From Dreissena polymorpha (Eukaryota > Mollusca > Bivalvia > Myida > Dreissenidae): a stretch of DNA of 64,000 nucleotides. The stretch is from assembly GCF_020536995.1 (NCBI RefSeq), contig NC_068367.1, forward strand, positions 67,219,192 through 67,283,191. The letters are read 5' to 3'. The position numbers and the translations under genes were made by a program. The notes below the pieces were generated by a model that worked only from the letters and a program-made list of their open reading frames with translations, ran no database searches and was not told the DNA's origin. Numbering within the stretch: position 1 is the stretch's first letter; each line of letters starts with the position of its first letter. This document shows positions 12,194-23,700 of this stretch, in pieces.

Positions 12194-13132
12194 CTAAACA
12201 AGCCGGTCATTCCTGAGAAACGCCTCTGCCTTCTGAAAAATAAATATAATCCAATGCTTTACTTAGGAAAATGATTCTAAGGACACTTTTTCAATTTTTC
12301 GGGTTTGTTTAATAACTGGTTTTGTTTCTGCAAATTAAATCGCAACAAAATATGAAAATAAATATGCAAGTTTAAATGACAACACCTCAACATTTTATCA
12401 TAATCAAAGTATTCATGTTCATGTTTTTGCATTCAAGCTTATAAATTAACCCTTTACCACTAAGATACGTATTTTGACGCATCTGTAGTCCCTTAGAAAG
12501 TTAAATTTAAATTAAGACCTTTCTTACTAGATTCAAGTTTTAAAGGCTTCATTTCCAACCCTTAGATACTGATGAGCAGCAAACAGCATAAAACCTGAAC
12601 AGACTGCAAGTTGCACGCAGGCTGTTCTGGTTTTATGCTGTTTGCACATAGACATTTTCACTTTGCTTCTGAATGGGAAAGGGTTAAGTGCTCACAAGAA
12701 ATAAAATATCTACTTTACACTAATTGCAGTACAGCAGGTCAAACAATTGCCATTTATTTACTACATGTTTAACATGAAAAAAGGAGTTTCGAGTGAATAT
12801 CTTGAATTCCATTTATGTATTTCAGTAATAAAACATTTACTTATTCCTTGAAAAATTGAAATTAAAAGTTCAATATGTTTGCAATTTGTTTTATTATATA
12901 CATACAGCAAAAATTCTCATATCAGTTTATACTCACATGAAAGTTCTACATCTATCTGACAAATGTTTACCTCAATAGCCAACTGTATCTCAGCATCTTT
13001 AGCTAAAGTCTTGTTGGTCTTGAATTCAGATCTCAAGCGTCTATTAAAGTAGTCCTTGTTGGTTAGTTGCAAAGTTCTGCCCTTCTTTAAACATTGTCTG
13101 TACAGTAAAAGAACGTGGGCTTTTGAAGACAT
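12194..13132 (-). CDS. LYR-motif microprotein (MIEF1-MP/AltMIEF1-like), 66 aa, two exons
   Basis: Small mitochondrial LYR (complex1_LYR) protein; the vertebrate relative MIEF1-MP helps mitoribosome assembly. Exon 1 (12971-13132, 54 codons) starts MSSKAHVLLLYRQCLKKG and ends ..QLAIE at a GTAAAC donor. Exon 2 (12194-12232) follows a TATTTATTTTTCAG acceptor, adds KAEAFLRNDRLV and stops; the phase fits exactly. The LYR tripeptide is residues 10-12, followed by a basic GR.LQ..NKDYF..R.R.EF pattern and a C-terminal FL-type helix; the whole protein lines up with the 70-aa human microprotein from end to end. An acceptor (TTTATTTTCAG) seven bases upstream of the ATG shows a further 5' exon that I could not place. 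Immediate downstream context is the ASB-like frame. In vertebrates this microprotein is an upstream frame of MIEF1; here the downstream frame is unrelated. Orthology is inferred from remembered sequence, not a search. Confidence 0.82.
12446..12687. mobile_element. TTAA-ended palindromic MITE (family T), copy 1
   Basis: It begins TTAACCCTTTACCAC and ends GGGAAAGGGTTAA, i.e. inverted CCCTTT/AAAGGG ends inside a TTAA duplication, as in piggyBac-type MITEs. The core is a palindrome of 'cagcataaaacctgaacag' and 'ctgttctggttttatgctg'. It lies in the intron between the two LYR exons. Other copies are at 27180, 50985, 54204 and 54658. Confidence 0.8.
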
Positions 13133-13139
13133 TGTTACA

Positions 13140-14205
13140 CTGAAAATAAACAAGATTCTGAGTTTAATAAACCCTGGTGCTCTTGTGGAAGCCTTGTAAG
13201 TATTGATCAATTTAAATAGATCTTAGTACAAAATTATGAAAATCTCCAGGTCAAAATACGTTCAGGTTAACCATTATATGAGTGTGCTGAGAATGATAAG
13301 CCAGGGTACCATACAAACAAACTTGTTTGTATAGGTCCCTGGATAAGCGATTATCAAGGCTTTTTAGTAATTAGTATTGATGTTTAGCAAACGCTTAATA
13401 TATGGCTTAACCATGAATTCTGATTTCATGATTGAGTTTTTATTTGAAAAGTAGGTCAATGTTGTAAAAGTAAAATGAGGTCAAATGACGCGTGTTGTAG
13501 GTGTTAATAGATAGCATCCAAGCAAGTCCTGTTAATTTTGAGCATCTGGCAGGACCTTACATGGTTAAAATTGCATGACATTTCTGATAGTCCAAGTAAA
13601 AGGCAAGGCTGTAAAACTGTATAGTTTTGGGGAAATACATGTCTAACATTAATGATGCTTTGTCTTTATCCTTAGCATTTAATATTAGTATTTTTTTAAT
13701 TTTGACAAAATATGTTGCTCAAAGTTAAATGAAAATTATATGAAAACAAAAGATGTGTTCGTCAGAAACATAAGTCCACAGGTATGTAATGAACCCTACC
13801 ATTCACAAATTAGTACAGGAAAGAAATGATAATTATATCATTTAAAAAAGAAACTTTGACAAATCAATCATTTGAGTTATAGATAATCAAAATAAAAAAT
13901 CTGTACAGTAACTGTGAAAAGAACTTAAATTCTTGGTAAGGAAATATATAATCTGAGATTTATAATTATATAAATTACTTCCCTTGAAAATAATTGTCTC
14001 TAACAAATCTCTATTTTTAGTAGCAAATAATTTAAAGCCACGTGACTGTAGATTCACCACTCAAAATGTGCAGCTCCATGAGATACACATGCATGCCAAA
14101 TATCAAGTTGCTATGTTTAATATTGAATAATTATCTCCCTTTAAAGCTTATTACTTCCCATGGATTTGTATTTTTGACCTTAGACCATGAAGGATGACCT
14201 TGACC
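13140..14205. other. Probable 5' intron of the LYR/ASB locus, AT-rich
   Basis: A 20-bp palindrome-like run (TACAAACAAACTTGTTTGTA) lies at about 13312-13332. A partial pearl head (GATGTGTTCGTCAGAAACAT) lies near 13752. No coding exon was recognised on either strand. Confidence 0.4.
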
Positions 14206-14565
14206 TTTTACCACGATGTGTTTGTCAGAAACACAATGCCGCCTACTGCGCCGCTTTGATGTATTTAACAAAAATATAAAATTTGGCAGGTCAGATTAAT
14301 TATGTCCATTTAAAGCTTATTACTTCCCTTGGATTTGTTTTTTCGACCCCGTGACCTAGTTTTTGACCCGGCATGACCCATATTCGAACTTGACCTAGAT
14401 ATTGTCTAGATACAATTTCTGACCAAGTTTCATAAAGATCGGATGAAAACTATTTGAATTAGAGAGCGGACACGAAAAGTGTGACAGACTGACAGACAGT
14501 CTGACTGACAGACGGACAGTGCGAAAACTATATACCGCCTTTTCTTCGAAAGGGGGCATAAAAAA
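14206..14565. repeat. Pearl-like repeat with GATGTGTTTGTCAGAAACAC head
   Basis: The head 'gatgtgtttgtcagaaacac' then 'aatgccgcctactgcgcc' and the tail 'cgaaagggggcataaaaaac' match the frequent bivalve type with GCCCCC...GGGGGC ends. Internal text includes TGACCTTGACC-type phrases, CAAGTTTCATAAAGATCGG and a GACAGACGGACAG stretch. A further partial head copy is at 29459. Confidence 0.6.
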
Positions 14566-14939
14566 CAACATGAAACAGGCTTCCCACTGGCTCAAAAAAG
14601 TGTTTGCCACTTAATTTCGCCACTTTTCATACAATCATAATTCATATTGGAGTCTCAGACTCTTTAAACTTATTTTTTCAATTAAATAGCAGAAAGTGAA
14701 TTAAAATTATTATATAACTTAGCATACCAGATCTTATCTTTAAACTATATGTTATTTTTAAATAAATTAAATCATGAACAGTTTTGTCTAAATTGTTAAT
14801 TGATTTTTGTAGAAACACAAAAATGTATGACATTATTAAATAACATGTTACAATACATGCACACCAAAATTGAAATTCTTTCTGTAAAAAAATAAATACC
14901 TGGAAATACCAGATATATATTTTTTTAAATCTTCTCATC

Positions 14940-15062
14940 TTTTGTGAGACAGAGTCTAGTAAATTCATTAAGTAGGAGTGTTGGGACACACTCCACATCC
15001 ACAAAAAGTGAAGCCTCTTGCACCGAAAGACCTTATAAACATTAAAATACACACACACAATT
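14940..15062 (+). repeat. SINE 3' domain ending in an AC microsatellite
   Basis: 'taagtaggagtgttgggaca' followed by 'gaagcctcttgcaccgaaag' is the same domain as at 43313-43400 ('ggtaggagtgcaggggcaca ... tagcctctggctcgg'). Both run straight into CA-rich simple repeats, here ACACACACACA, so the microsatellite is the tail of the element. The tRNA-like head is missing in this copy. Confidence 0.6.
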
Positions 15063-15522
15063 ATTTATAGAATAATAAAAACATTTGTATCATGTGTGCA
15101 CAGGCTTAATCTACTCCAGTACATGTAAGTAATTGGAAACAACTTCTGTCTCAATAGAGGATTAGAGCTGCTTTTGTTAGCAAAGTTAATAGCTAGTATC
15201 CAGTAATAATAATACAATTTCTCCACTTGTTTTGCAACATAAAATATTAGCTAATTATTAACTAAAACAGTCGCATTTTGCAATAAATGAATCAGGCAGC
15301 AAATGCCATGATGGCATCTAAGGTCTGTAATACTAAGGAAAACATGGTCATGGATTTCCTGATTTCTGTATATTTGACTTTATGTGGGGTAGCTAAAGAA
15401 ACTTCAGCGTACAGTTTATATAGTATTGACAGACCTGTCGCGCCAGTCAAAAATCATAAAAAGCGACATTTAAAGTTAAACACCTGAGAATAAAGTTGAT
15501 TCAAGACAATTGTCATCCGATT

Positions 15523-15591
15523 AATAGACGAGTTAACGCGTGACGTCACACACACCTGCAAAGTTTAGACTTCGCCCACTGGTTGGCAAAA
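15523..15591. promoter_or_regulatory. Candidate promoter module with CRE palindrome
   Basis: Contains TGACGTCA (15541-15548), a perfect CREB/ATF site, framed by AATAGACGAGTTAA (15523-15536) and ACTGGTTGGCAAAA (15578-15591). The same two framing strings occur in the inverse sense and at nearly the same distance at 17313-17382, ahead of ABHD3. Read on the minus strand it could drive the LYR/ASB transcript; this is inference from position and shared motifs. Confidence 0.35.
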
Positions 15592-15599
15592 GAGGTGGA

Positions 15600-17310
15600 A
15601 TTTATATAAGCGCATATAGAGAAGGTTGACGAAATCTTCGTTTTTAATGATAATCATGCACAATATCAAATATAATTTTACTAATTATGTCTGAATAAAA
15701 CATTAGCATGCAAGGAAATGCATCTTTGGAACGATTACATTGTTGTTATTATCAAAGATCTTTGTTATTATTATTTGTTTTTACTGACAACGAACTCGGG
15801 AGTGGAACACAATCTAAGAGCTTGGTATGTGGTTAAACAAAAATCTCTCTTCTTGGCACTTCCTCGGGACCATTTTTAGTTAAAAATGCTCAGAAATTGA
15901 AATTCTTTCAGATTAAATTAAATTTAATGAACGAAAACAAATAAGGATAAAAACAAACAACGAATATGTCAATTGTATGTACGCGACATAGGGTAACTGA
16001 TTTGAACCTTATATGTCTGGAAAAACTTACCTTCTTACACATTCAATAAATTCTATTGTTTAATGTAATTGTTTTATTTAATTGTTCACACTTATTTTGG
16101 CACTCTTTGTAGAAGCATTTATATCCCGGTGTTTAATTGCACCTTTGTTATCACTAACCGATTATCTCGTTATGATCGGATACTGTCCAGACAATTACAA
16201 AGAAAACATGGTGTCATAAACCCAAGGACCTATACTTGGGCCCCTGTATAAACCACATGTTGCAGACGAGTGTGTCTGGTCAGTAAACATAAGTCACGAC
16301 ACCTCAATGTCATCTCTTGGCATATTGAGCAATCATTTAAGCCACTTTTTAAATATTAAAATACTGTTAAGTTAATGTTTAAATGAAATATTTTAACATT
16401 TAACAAAAATGAAGTAATTTGTCGGAAATGTATTAACGGGAACGAGTGTATAAATTTATTAGCCAGTTAAACTTAAAAATACATTGTTTAATAACTATAC
16501 ATTTTAAATATTGGGCAATTTTACTGCTATGCAATTAAGGTATTAAACGGGTACCGGCAAAAGTTAACTCCGCTATTACGTGTAAAGATTGTACATTACT
16601 GCAGTGTCCGAAACACGATCATGAACATAAGCAGTCACAAAAGGGGCCGTTAGATAAATTAAAAATATGCATTTATCATAAAATGCTATATTTTCATCAC
16701 TCCTTATTACTATAATAAAGATTTCAATAGACATGCAAAAACAGTTCAATTTGCGTAATTGACATGCAGGGTTTTTCCGTTTGCATGCTAAATTGAATTT
16801 ATATTCATTCAATGTAAACGAAATGTAAATTCATTCAATGTAAAAGAAAATTACCACAATATTTAAAAATAGTACTGTGTGCCGCTTTTTAGGGCTTTGT
16901 TTTTATAATTGATTTAATGCACCTCTGACTCTATCGATCGCTGATGAAATAAAACACTACCCACACCACTTATAATTATAATACAATTAATATATGTTTT
17001 ATTAGTGTTGAAATATAATTTATTCAAGTCTTATTTAAGTTATTATCAGAAAGAATACGGATAATGTATTGTTTTGTTTTGTGGAATTGTCAGTATTTAT
17101 TTAATCTTCCGATCACGTTTACTATATGCTAATAACTTCTTCGTATTTTTATGAAGAGGACATTTTATTTGTGAATATACATTTATTTGGTACTAAATAT
17201 GCTAAATTTGCACTTTTTTAAAAAGGGTTTTAATGTTTATTTCGTTTTTATTATCAATTTATTGACTAAACAAAAGCCCTTTATACATGTTTTACGTTAC
17301 TGTAACCAGT
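15600..17310. other. AT-rich interval between divergent genes
   Basis: Short open frames only, with poly-A/T runs and no clear repeats. A GTATAAACC near 16246 and similar strings are not convincing core promoters. Confidence 0.35.
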
Positions 17311-17312
17311 GT

Positions 17313-17382
17313 TTTTGCCAACCAGTCAGTGCGCATGCGCGGAAAATCCCGAATGTAAACAATAACAATTAACTCGTCTATT
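17313..17382 (+). promoter_or_regulatory. Candidate ABHD3 promoter region with NRF1-type site
   Basis: TGCGCATGCGCG (17330-17341) is a perfect NRF1-type palindrome, common at TATA-less promoters of mitochondrial and housekeeping genes. It lies about 450 bp before the ABHD3 start codon and is framed by TTTTGCCAACCAGT and TTAACTCGTCTATT, which recur inverted at 15523-15591. Small upstream frames (e.g. an 18-codon one from about 17429) lie between here and the start codon. Confidence 0.45.
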
Positions 17383-17793
17383 CTGTCGTTTTGGGGAACA
17401 TTGTGGAAGTCGGGTGACGGTGACCTTATGAAGAATATTGCGCATGTTGCTGGTACAATTCAAAGAAAACAGCTACTGAAGTGATAAACTATGCAATAAA
17501 ATATGACTCATTAAAACATCTTCACAATGTGTTCTTTTCGAATAAAAATAAGTTCACTGTATCAGTATTAAAAACTCAAGGTACCTTCTTTGGTACGTTG
17601 TTTACAACGGAAGTTAAAAACGGTGGCGAGGTAAAATTTTGTACAAGGTTGCACTCCACTGAACTACAAACTCTTAGATCGGCTATATCCGCTATCTGCG
17701 CTGTCGGATCATACGACACTTTACGGATGTTTCCGGCAATGTCAAATGTTAAAATCTATAACGAACAGTCGCGTGCAAGCTGTCAGATGAGAG

Positions 17794-20700
17794 ATGGAGA
17801 TTGTTTTGAAAACACTGGAGTTTTGTAAAACATACCAGACTTGCACAGTCGCTGCATTGTTTTCTGCAGGATATGTTTTCTACTATCTATCATCAGTAGT
17901 GAAGGTATAACAATTGTTTGTTATTTATCGCATACAAAATGGAAATGACCTCTATTCATGCCCAAGCTCTACTCCGGCTTCTTTCGGTACCTCATTAATA
18001 ATTTATTTCCCTTTCAATATAAACAAATTTTCCTTCTCATTGGGCTTCATGCTTAAATCTTTAAAGTGCAATCTTTAATAAACTGAAGTATTTTAAAGAT
18101 CTGTTTTAAATGATAGGTCATATGTAAGGCGATCTCAATTTAAGGGATTGCCATTTAGCACCGTGGTCTTCAAAATATTGTAGTTGCAATAATTCAACTC
18201 CCAGTTGTTGACATTCCGGGTCGCAAGCTGTAGATATGTACTCATAAAAGATCAGAGCATTCTAGAAGAACTACATACCGTTATATTGTTTATTTTCTTG
18301 ACCCGCACAAGACTTGACGTAACATCTAGGAATACCATGAATTACTACCGGTATACATCCTCCTTTAGCAATACTGCAGTGCTTTTGTACAGACTGTTAA
18401 CAGCATATCTCTTAAGGCTTCCAATTAAAATTTATAATTAGGTATAATCTATATTTAAGTGTTTTTATTTATTTTTCCAGAAACCACTGTTAGCATGTTC
18501 CGACCAGAAACTCAAGAAATTTTTAACAAACCATGTTCCCATGACTACGGAGAAGTACTGGCCAACTATATGGTGCTTTGAAAGCCGAGCTATGACAATT
18601 CTTCGGTCTGTTATAGAAAAGGGAGCAGATATAGAATATGAATGGTAAATGCACTTTCACACACTAATTGAGTATTCCTGATGGGAGTGAGCCAATTGAC
18701 AAAATAAGACATTGTATTTCCAGTGCTGGGTCTGGATGCTTATATGTGTCTTGTTTTAAGAAAAATGGGCATAATGCATGTGTGTAAAGTGTCGTTCCAG
18801 ATTAGGCTGCACAGGCTAATCAGGGACAACACTTTCCGCTTAAACTAGATTTTCGGTAAAAAGGGACTTCCTTTTAAACGAAAAATACTATTAAAGCGGA
18901 AAGTGTCGTCCCTGATTAGCACCACACTTTACTCACATGCATTTTGCACAATTTTCTCAAAACAAGACACATATTGTATGGTCTTTTAGCATAATGAGGT
19001 TGAATTAATGTTTAATTCCACTGTAAAACAGTTGATCTAAAGCCACCAACTTTTTGTGCCCACAACACTATCCTCAAGTTTGTTCCACTCCATCAGTGTC
19101 ATGGCAATCATCACACAAATGTCATGCAGGTGCTTGAGCCTGTGTATCGTGGATAAACAACAACATGGTATAGATTGTTTGCCTTTAAAATAAAATTATT
19201 AAGCATTGTCTGTGAGAGCTGTATTAAAAACATTTTACCCAAGAGCTGTTAGTGTTCATGAAAAGCTGTAAAACGTAGAGTAAGGCAGGAAATATATATC
19301 TGTACAATTTTACATCTATAGGCAAACACAGTATGTGAAAGTTCAACTGATAAAAAGTTATAAACAAGTATTTTCATCTCTTTTGCCTTGACAAATTTAC
19401 AAATATTCACACAATACATGCTTTCAAAATTATGCATGATTTTATACAAAAAATGTTGCAATAATTTGGCTTTAATAACTAAAAACATCGCCATGTGTTA
19501 CCAGTTCATTCTGTTGTGTTTTCCAGTGAACTCCTAGGGATGCCAGATGGTGGCCAGATACGCCTGGACTGGATGACTAACACTAACAGTGCGCTGTATC
19601 CTGACCCAGAGACCCGCCCCACAGTCGTGATGCTCCCCGGCCTGACTGGTACACACTCTGTTGTTGATATAAAATATGTAATATTCTTTGTTTTTTTTAC
19701 CACTTGGTAACATCTTCAGATATACATTGATAACATAATGTTGCTCGTTTTGTTATAAACATAGTCAGTGTTATTTTTTGGTCGCCTTGGGACCGAAAAT
19801 TCGGTCCCATTCCCTATCTAAATAAGTTAGTTTTTTCACAAATGATTGCCTAAAATTACCAATTGAAAGCTTTATAAAAAATATTTTCTAATTTTCTTTT
19901 TTTACAATTCAAACTGTCAGTTCATCTCCCCAGCTGTATTCTCATCAGCTCTATACAGCTCAACCAGAGGAAAAAAACTGACAGTCAGGAAACATTGTAC
20001 ACAAAGCTGAGTACTTTTCTCCAAACTCAATATAATCATGATGTTTTATTTGCATATCATAGAGATTTGATTGCTGGATGTAGGTTTTTCCTTATTTTGT
20101 ACCTCTATTTCATGTGTAATTTGTGGACACAGTCTTTTGAACATAGACAAATCACCTACAGTCTCATGTTTTACTTCATATCATCTGAACTACTTGTAAT
20201 GACAGTTTGCACTTGATATTACATGCAATTAATTAGCTTGATAATGATTAATAGCACATGTAGAGCCTATATAAAATGTCATGTTGTTAATTATCACAAG
20301 CATATGATAACATATTTAGGTATTTGCTTTGACATGCTCAACTTAAAGCCACACATAAAAACTCAAAATCAACGAATGTTGAAATCAGCTTCGAGCAAGT
20401 CATGAAAACTACGTTGTGCTTCTGACGCTGACTGAAGCCAATCTCGTGTTTGCTTGTAAATGTTTGGATATCGTCGCGGGAAATTTACATGGAATATATT
20501 GTGACAAAAAAATAAAAACAAGCATTTTGTATCTCGTTAAATCTATATTACCCTACCACATCTAGCGTTGAAATTTTGGCTATTGCTATATGAAACACTG
20601 ATTTTGTATGGGTTAACTTTATTTTACGAAATATTTTACCAACTATTCTTTGATTTTGAGTACCGGTATTTATGTGGCTTTAATGCCATATGTTTAGCTC

Positions 20701-23700
20701 AATAGCATAAACTTTGAATAGTTTAATAGCACATGTTTAGCATGATATAATATCTTACAGTACTACATGCAGCTTTATATAATTTATTGCAATTCAAACC
20801 ATACTTACCAGCATGTTGCATTTGATATGTCAGATAAACAGGTCATTTTCAGGGACAAGCTTTGAGACATACATTCTGAATCTGGTGGGACAGGCAAAGA
20901 GGCTAGGGTACAGGGTAGTGGTGTTCAACAACAGAGGAAATGGAGCAAAACTATTGGTATGCATAATAAACATATAGTATTGTTTTTTTCTTCACAAGAC
21001 ATAGTGGTTAACTGTCCATTTGATGTGAAAGAAATTTATGTCTAGTGAGATCAACTTGTCAATCTCTACTTGTCTTAAAAACTTCAACAGTCATAGTTTC
21101 AAGAATGGTCATGTAAATGTTTTAAACAAATCATATAACAGTCATAGTTTCTTGAATGGTCATGTATATATATCTTTAAAAAACAGCATGTTTTCCTATG
21201 TATGTTACAAATAAAAACTCATACATGTAGTAGACCATATAAATGACATATGATGTAGAGGATATAAATGCATAATTTGGATTTGTTTCAAAAATCATTG
21301 GCTATAGCTGCTTTGCTTAGACAATTTATAATATTTTAAGTTTTATTGATTATATACAGTCTAAAAATGCCTATTTTCAGACCCCACGGACCTACTGCGC
21401 TGCTAACACTGAGGATCTGACCCGTGTGGTGCACTATGTGAAGTCCAGGTACCCTGGCGCTCCACTCATGGGTACTGGTGTCTCCCTGGGAGGGTAAGCC
21501 TTCATGTCACAACCTTGGGCATGTTATCATAAACCCATAACACATTTCTGTTTCATTTCTTGTTGTTTTATGGAAAAGTAGTTTATTAACCAAATTTTAT
21601 AGACAAATGTATAATTACCCTGATAGATTTCGGTATATCATCACCTTTGGAAGCCAGCTTGCCGAGTTAAAATAGGGGTTCTTCTTAATAACATTAAATT
21701 CAAATGAGATAATTTAGTCCTAGTACAAAAATAAGAAGATTTTAGTTTAAACCTATTTATTTTAGCTAAATTGCATCGAAAGCCTTTGGCTAATTGAAAG
21801 GCTCTCGAGTCCATTTCCTCGGCCTAGAACCAGTACTTGTTGTCTTTGGGGGAGATCTTAAGAACGCTCCCACAGTGGGGATTGAACCCATGACCTGGAT
21901 GCGAGGCGGACACCATATGATATCCATTACACCACAGCAACCTCCAGAAGATTATGCCATCTCAATAGCTCAAAAACTAATTTAGCAACTTCAATAAAAA
22001 TGTTACTTAAGATACCTTATATCTAGACCAATTGTTATGGTCAATAAGTTGGATGGGGATCAATTTTAATTATACTGTTACTGAAAAGGATAAAAAAGGA
22101 ATGTGGATTCTGATAATTCTCTGTACTATAAACTGTACTGAATCTAATTAATTTAGCAATTGCTTTAATTAAGTTTTGGGATTAATAGTATTTAATATAA
22201 TAGGGTGGGACATTGTTTCGATGAAATATGGTTCCAGTTACAGTAAATCAGTATTGTGTATGTTTTCAGCATGATTCTGTTCAACTACCTTGCAAAGACA
22301 GGCAAGGACTGTGGGATGCAAGCAGGTATGTGCATCTCCATGGCTTGGAACGTGTTTGAGTCAACTGGGACCCTCGAGCAACCTGGCATCAACAAACACA
22401 TCCTTAACAGGATGCTTGCAAAAGGGCTGGTCGCAAACTTCAAGCAGTAAGCGTCTTTATAGAACGTTTTCTGGTTTTGTTGGCGAGTGATGGTGACTTA
22501 CAAATAAATTCAAATGGCTAAGGAAATTGGGGTGAAAACTGGCTATTCCAGCTTACAAAGCATAATAACTTAAAATACATATTCTCTGAAACTACATGTA
22601 CTAAAGGTTTAATATGTGTTATTCAACATCATGCTCTGATCCTCTGAAAAGAAATCATATAACTACCTTAGAATCAAAACTGGTCTCAACAAAATTTCTT
22701 AGCCTGATCACAAAATTATATTATTAAAAAATACGTAGAGAATAAAGTCGAGACATAAATCGAATATTAATACGAAATAAACGCTAATCACTTTATTACT
22801 AGTATGGCTGGAAAGTGAGCTGCATTTAAAAAATAAACAAAAGTAATAAAGGGTATAAAACTATAAACAGAAAAAAATACCTGTGTTTGCATGGACGAAT
22901 CCATCTTGACCTCCTCTGATAAAAAAATGGAATATATCATGAGGTTTATGTTTGAAAGTGCTGTAACACACATCCGAATGGCTGGATCATATATCAACGG
23001 GAAGCGGACAACAACAACAAGCGAGGCCTGGTATAGGGGAGATAACCCTGGTTTATGGTTAGGTTAGGGTTAGTGTTAGGGGTCGGGTTAGGGTTAAGGT
23101 TAAGGCTAACCCTTACCCAAACCCAACCCCTAACACTAACCCTAACCCGCTAACCCCCCCCCCCCCCCCCCCCCATGCGCATTACAATACCAGGCCTCGC
23201 TCGTTGTCGTTGACCCCTTCCCAACCAAAATGGCTCTTGAGATTTCAATCTCAATACATTAAACTGGTGTGATACAACCCTTCAGAACTTCACCTTGTGT
23301 TAAATATATTTTGTGGTATGATGGAATGATTAGGGTGGGGGTATCTTTTTCATACCCCTGTTGTCAAAACTGGCTATAGCCATGGTAGCATTTTTTTAAT
23401 CAACTTCCTTCATATAACAACACTTTCCTCTAGGGGGCGGTATACTTCGAATGCTATTATGACAAGCCCTAGTTTATACTATGAAAGTGATGATATACCG
23501 GGGGTAATACCTTTGTTGGTTCATGATTATTCAAAGAAGCCCTAATTTGTGCTAAAGCCCTTGTGTTATGCATGCAGATGTATTATCCATTTTGGAGTTG
23601 TCTGATAGGTGTATTATCGTTCTATTAAAACATTATTCATGTGATCCATTGATTGGGAGACCAGTCTGTACTTTGACTGAGCATTAAAATGAACTTGTTC

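Noticed and set aside
14678-15058. 126-codon minus-strand frame
   Set aside because: Rich in Phe/Leu/Ile/Lys as expected from AT-rich non-coding DNA, and it overlaps a SINE 3' domain.
17481-17828. 115-codon open frame starting MINYAIKYDS just before ABHD3
   Set aside because: No domain is recognised, and it overlaps the ABHD3 start in another frame. The conserved hydrophobic anchor belongs to the ABHD3 frame, so this is at most an upstream frame in the 5' UTR.
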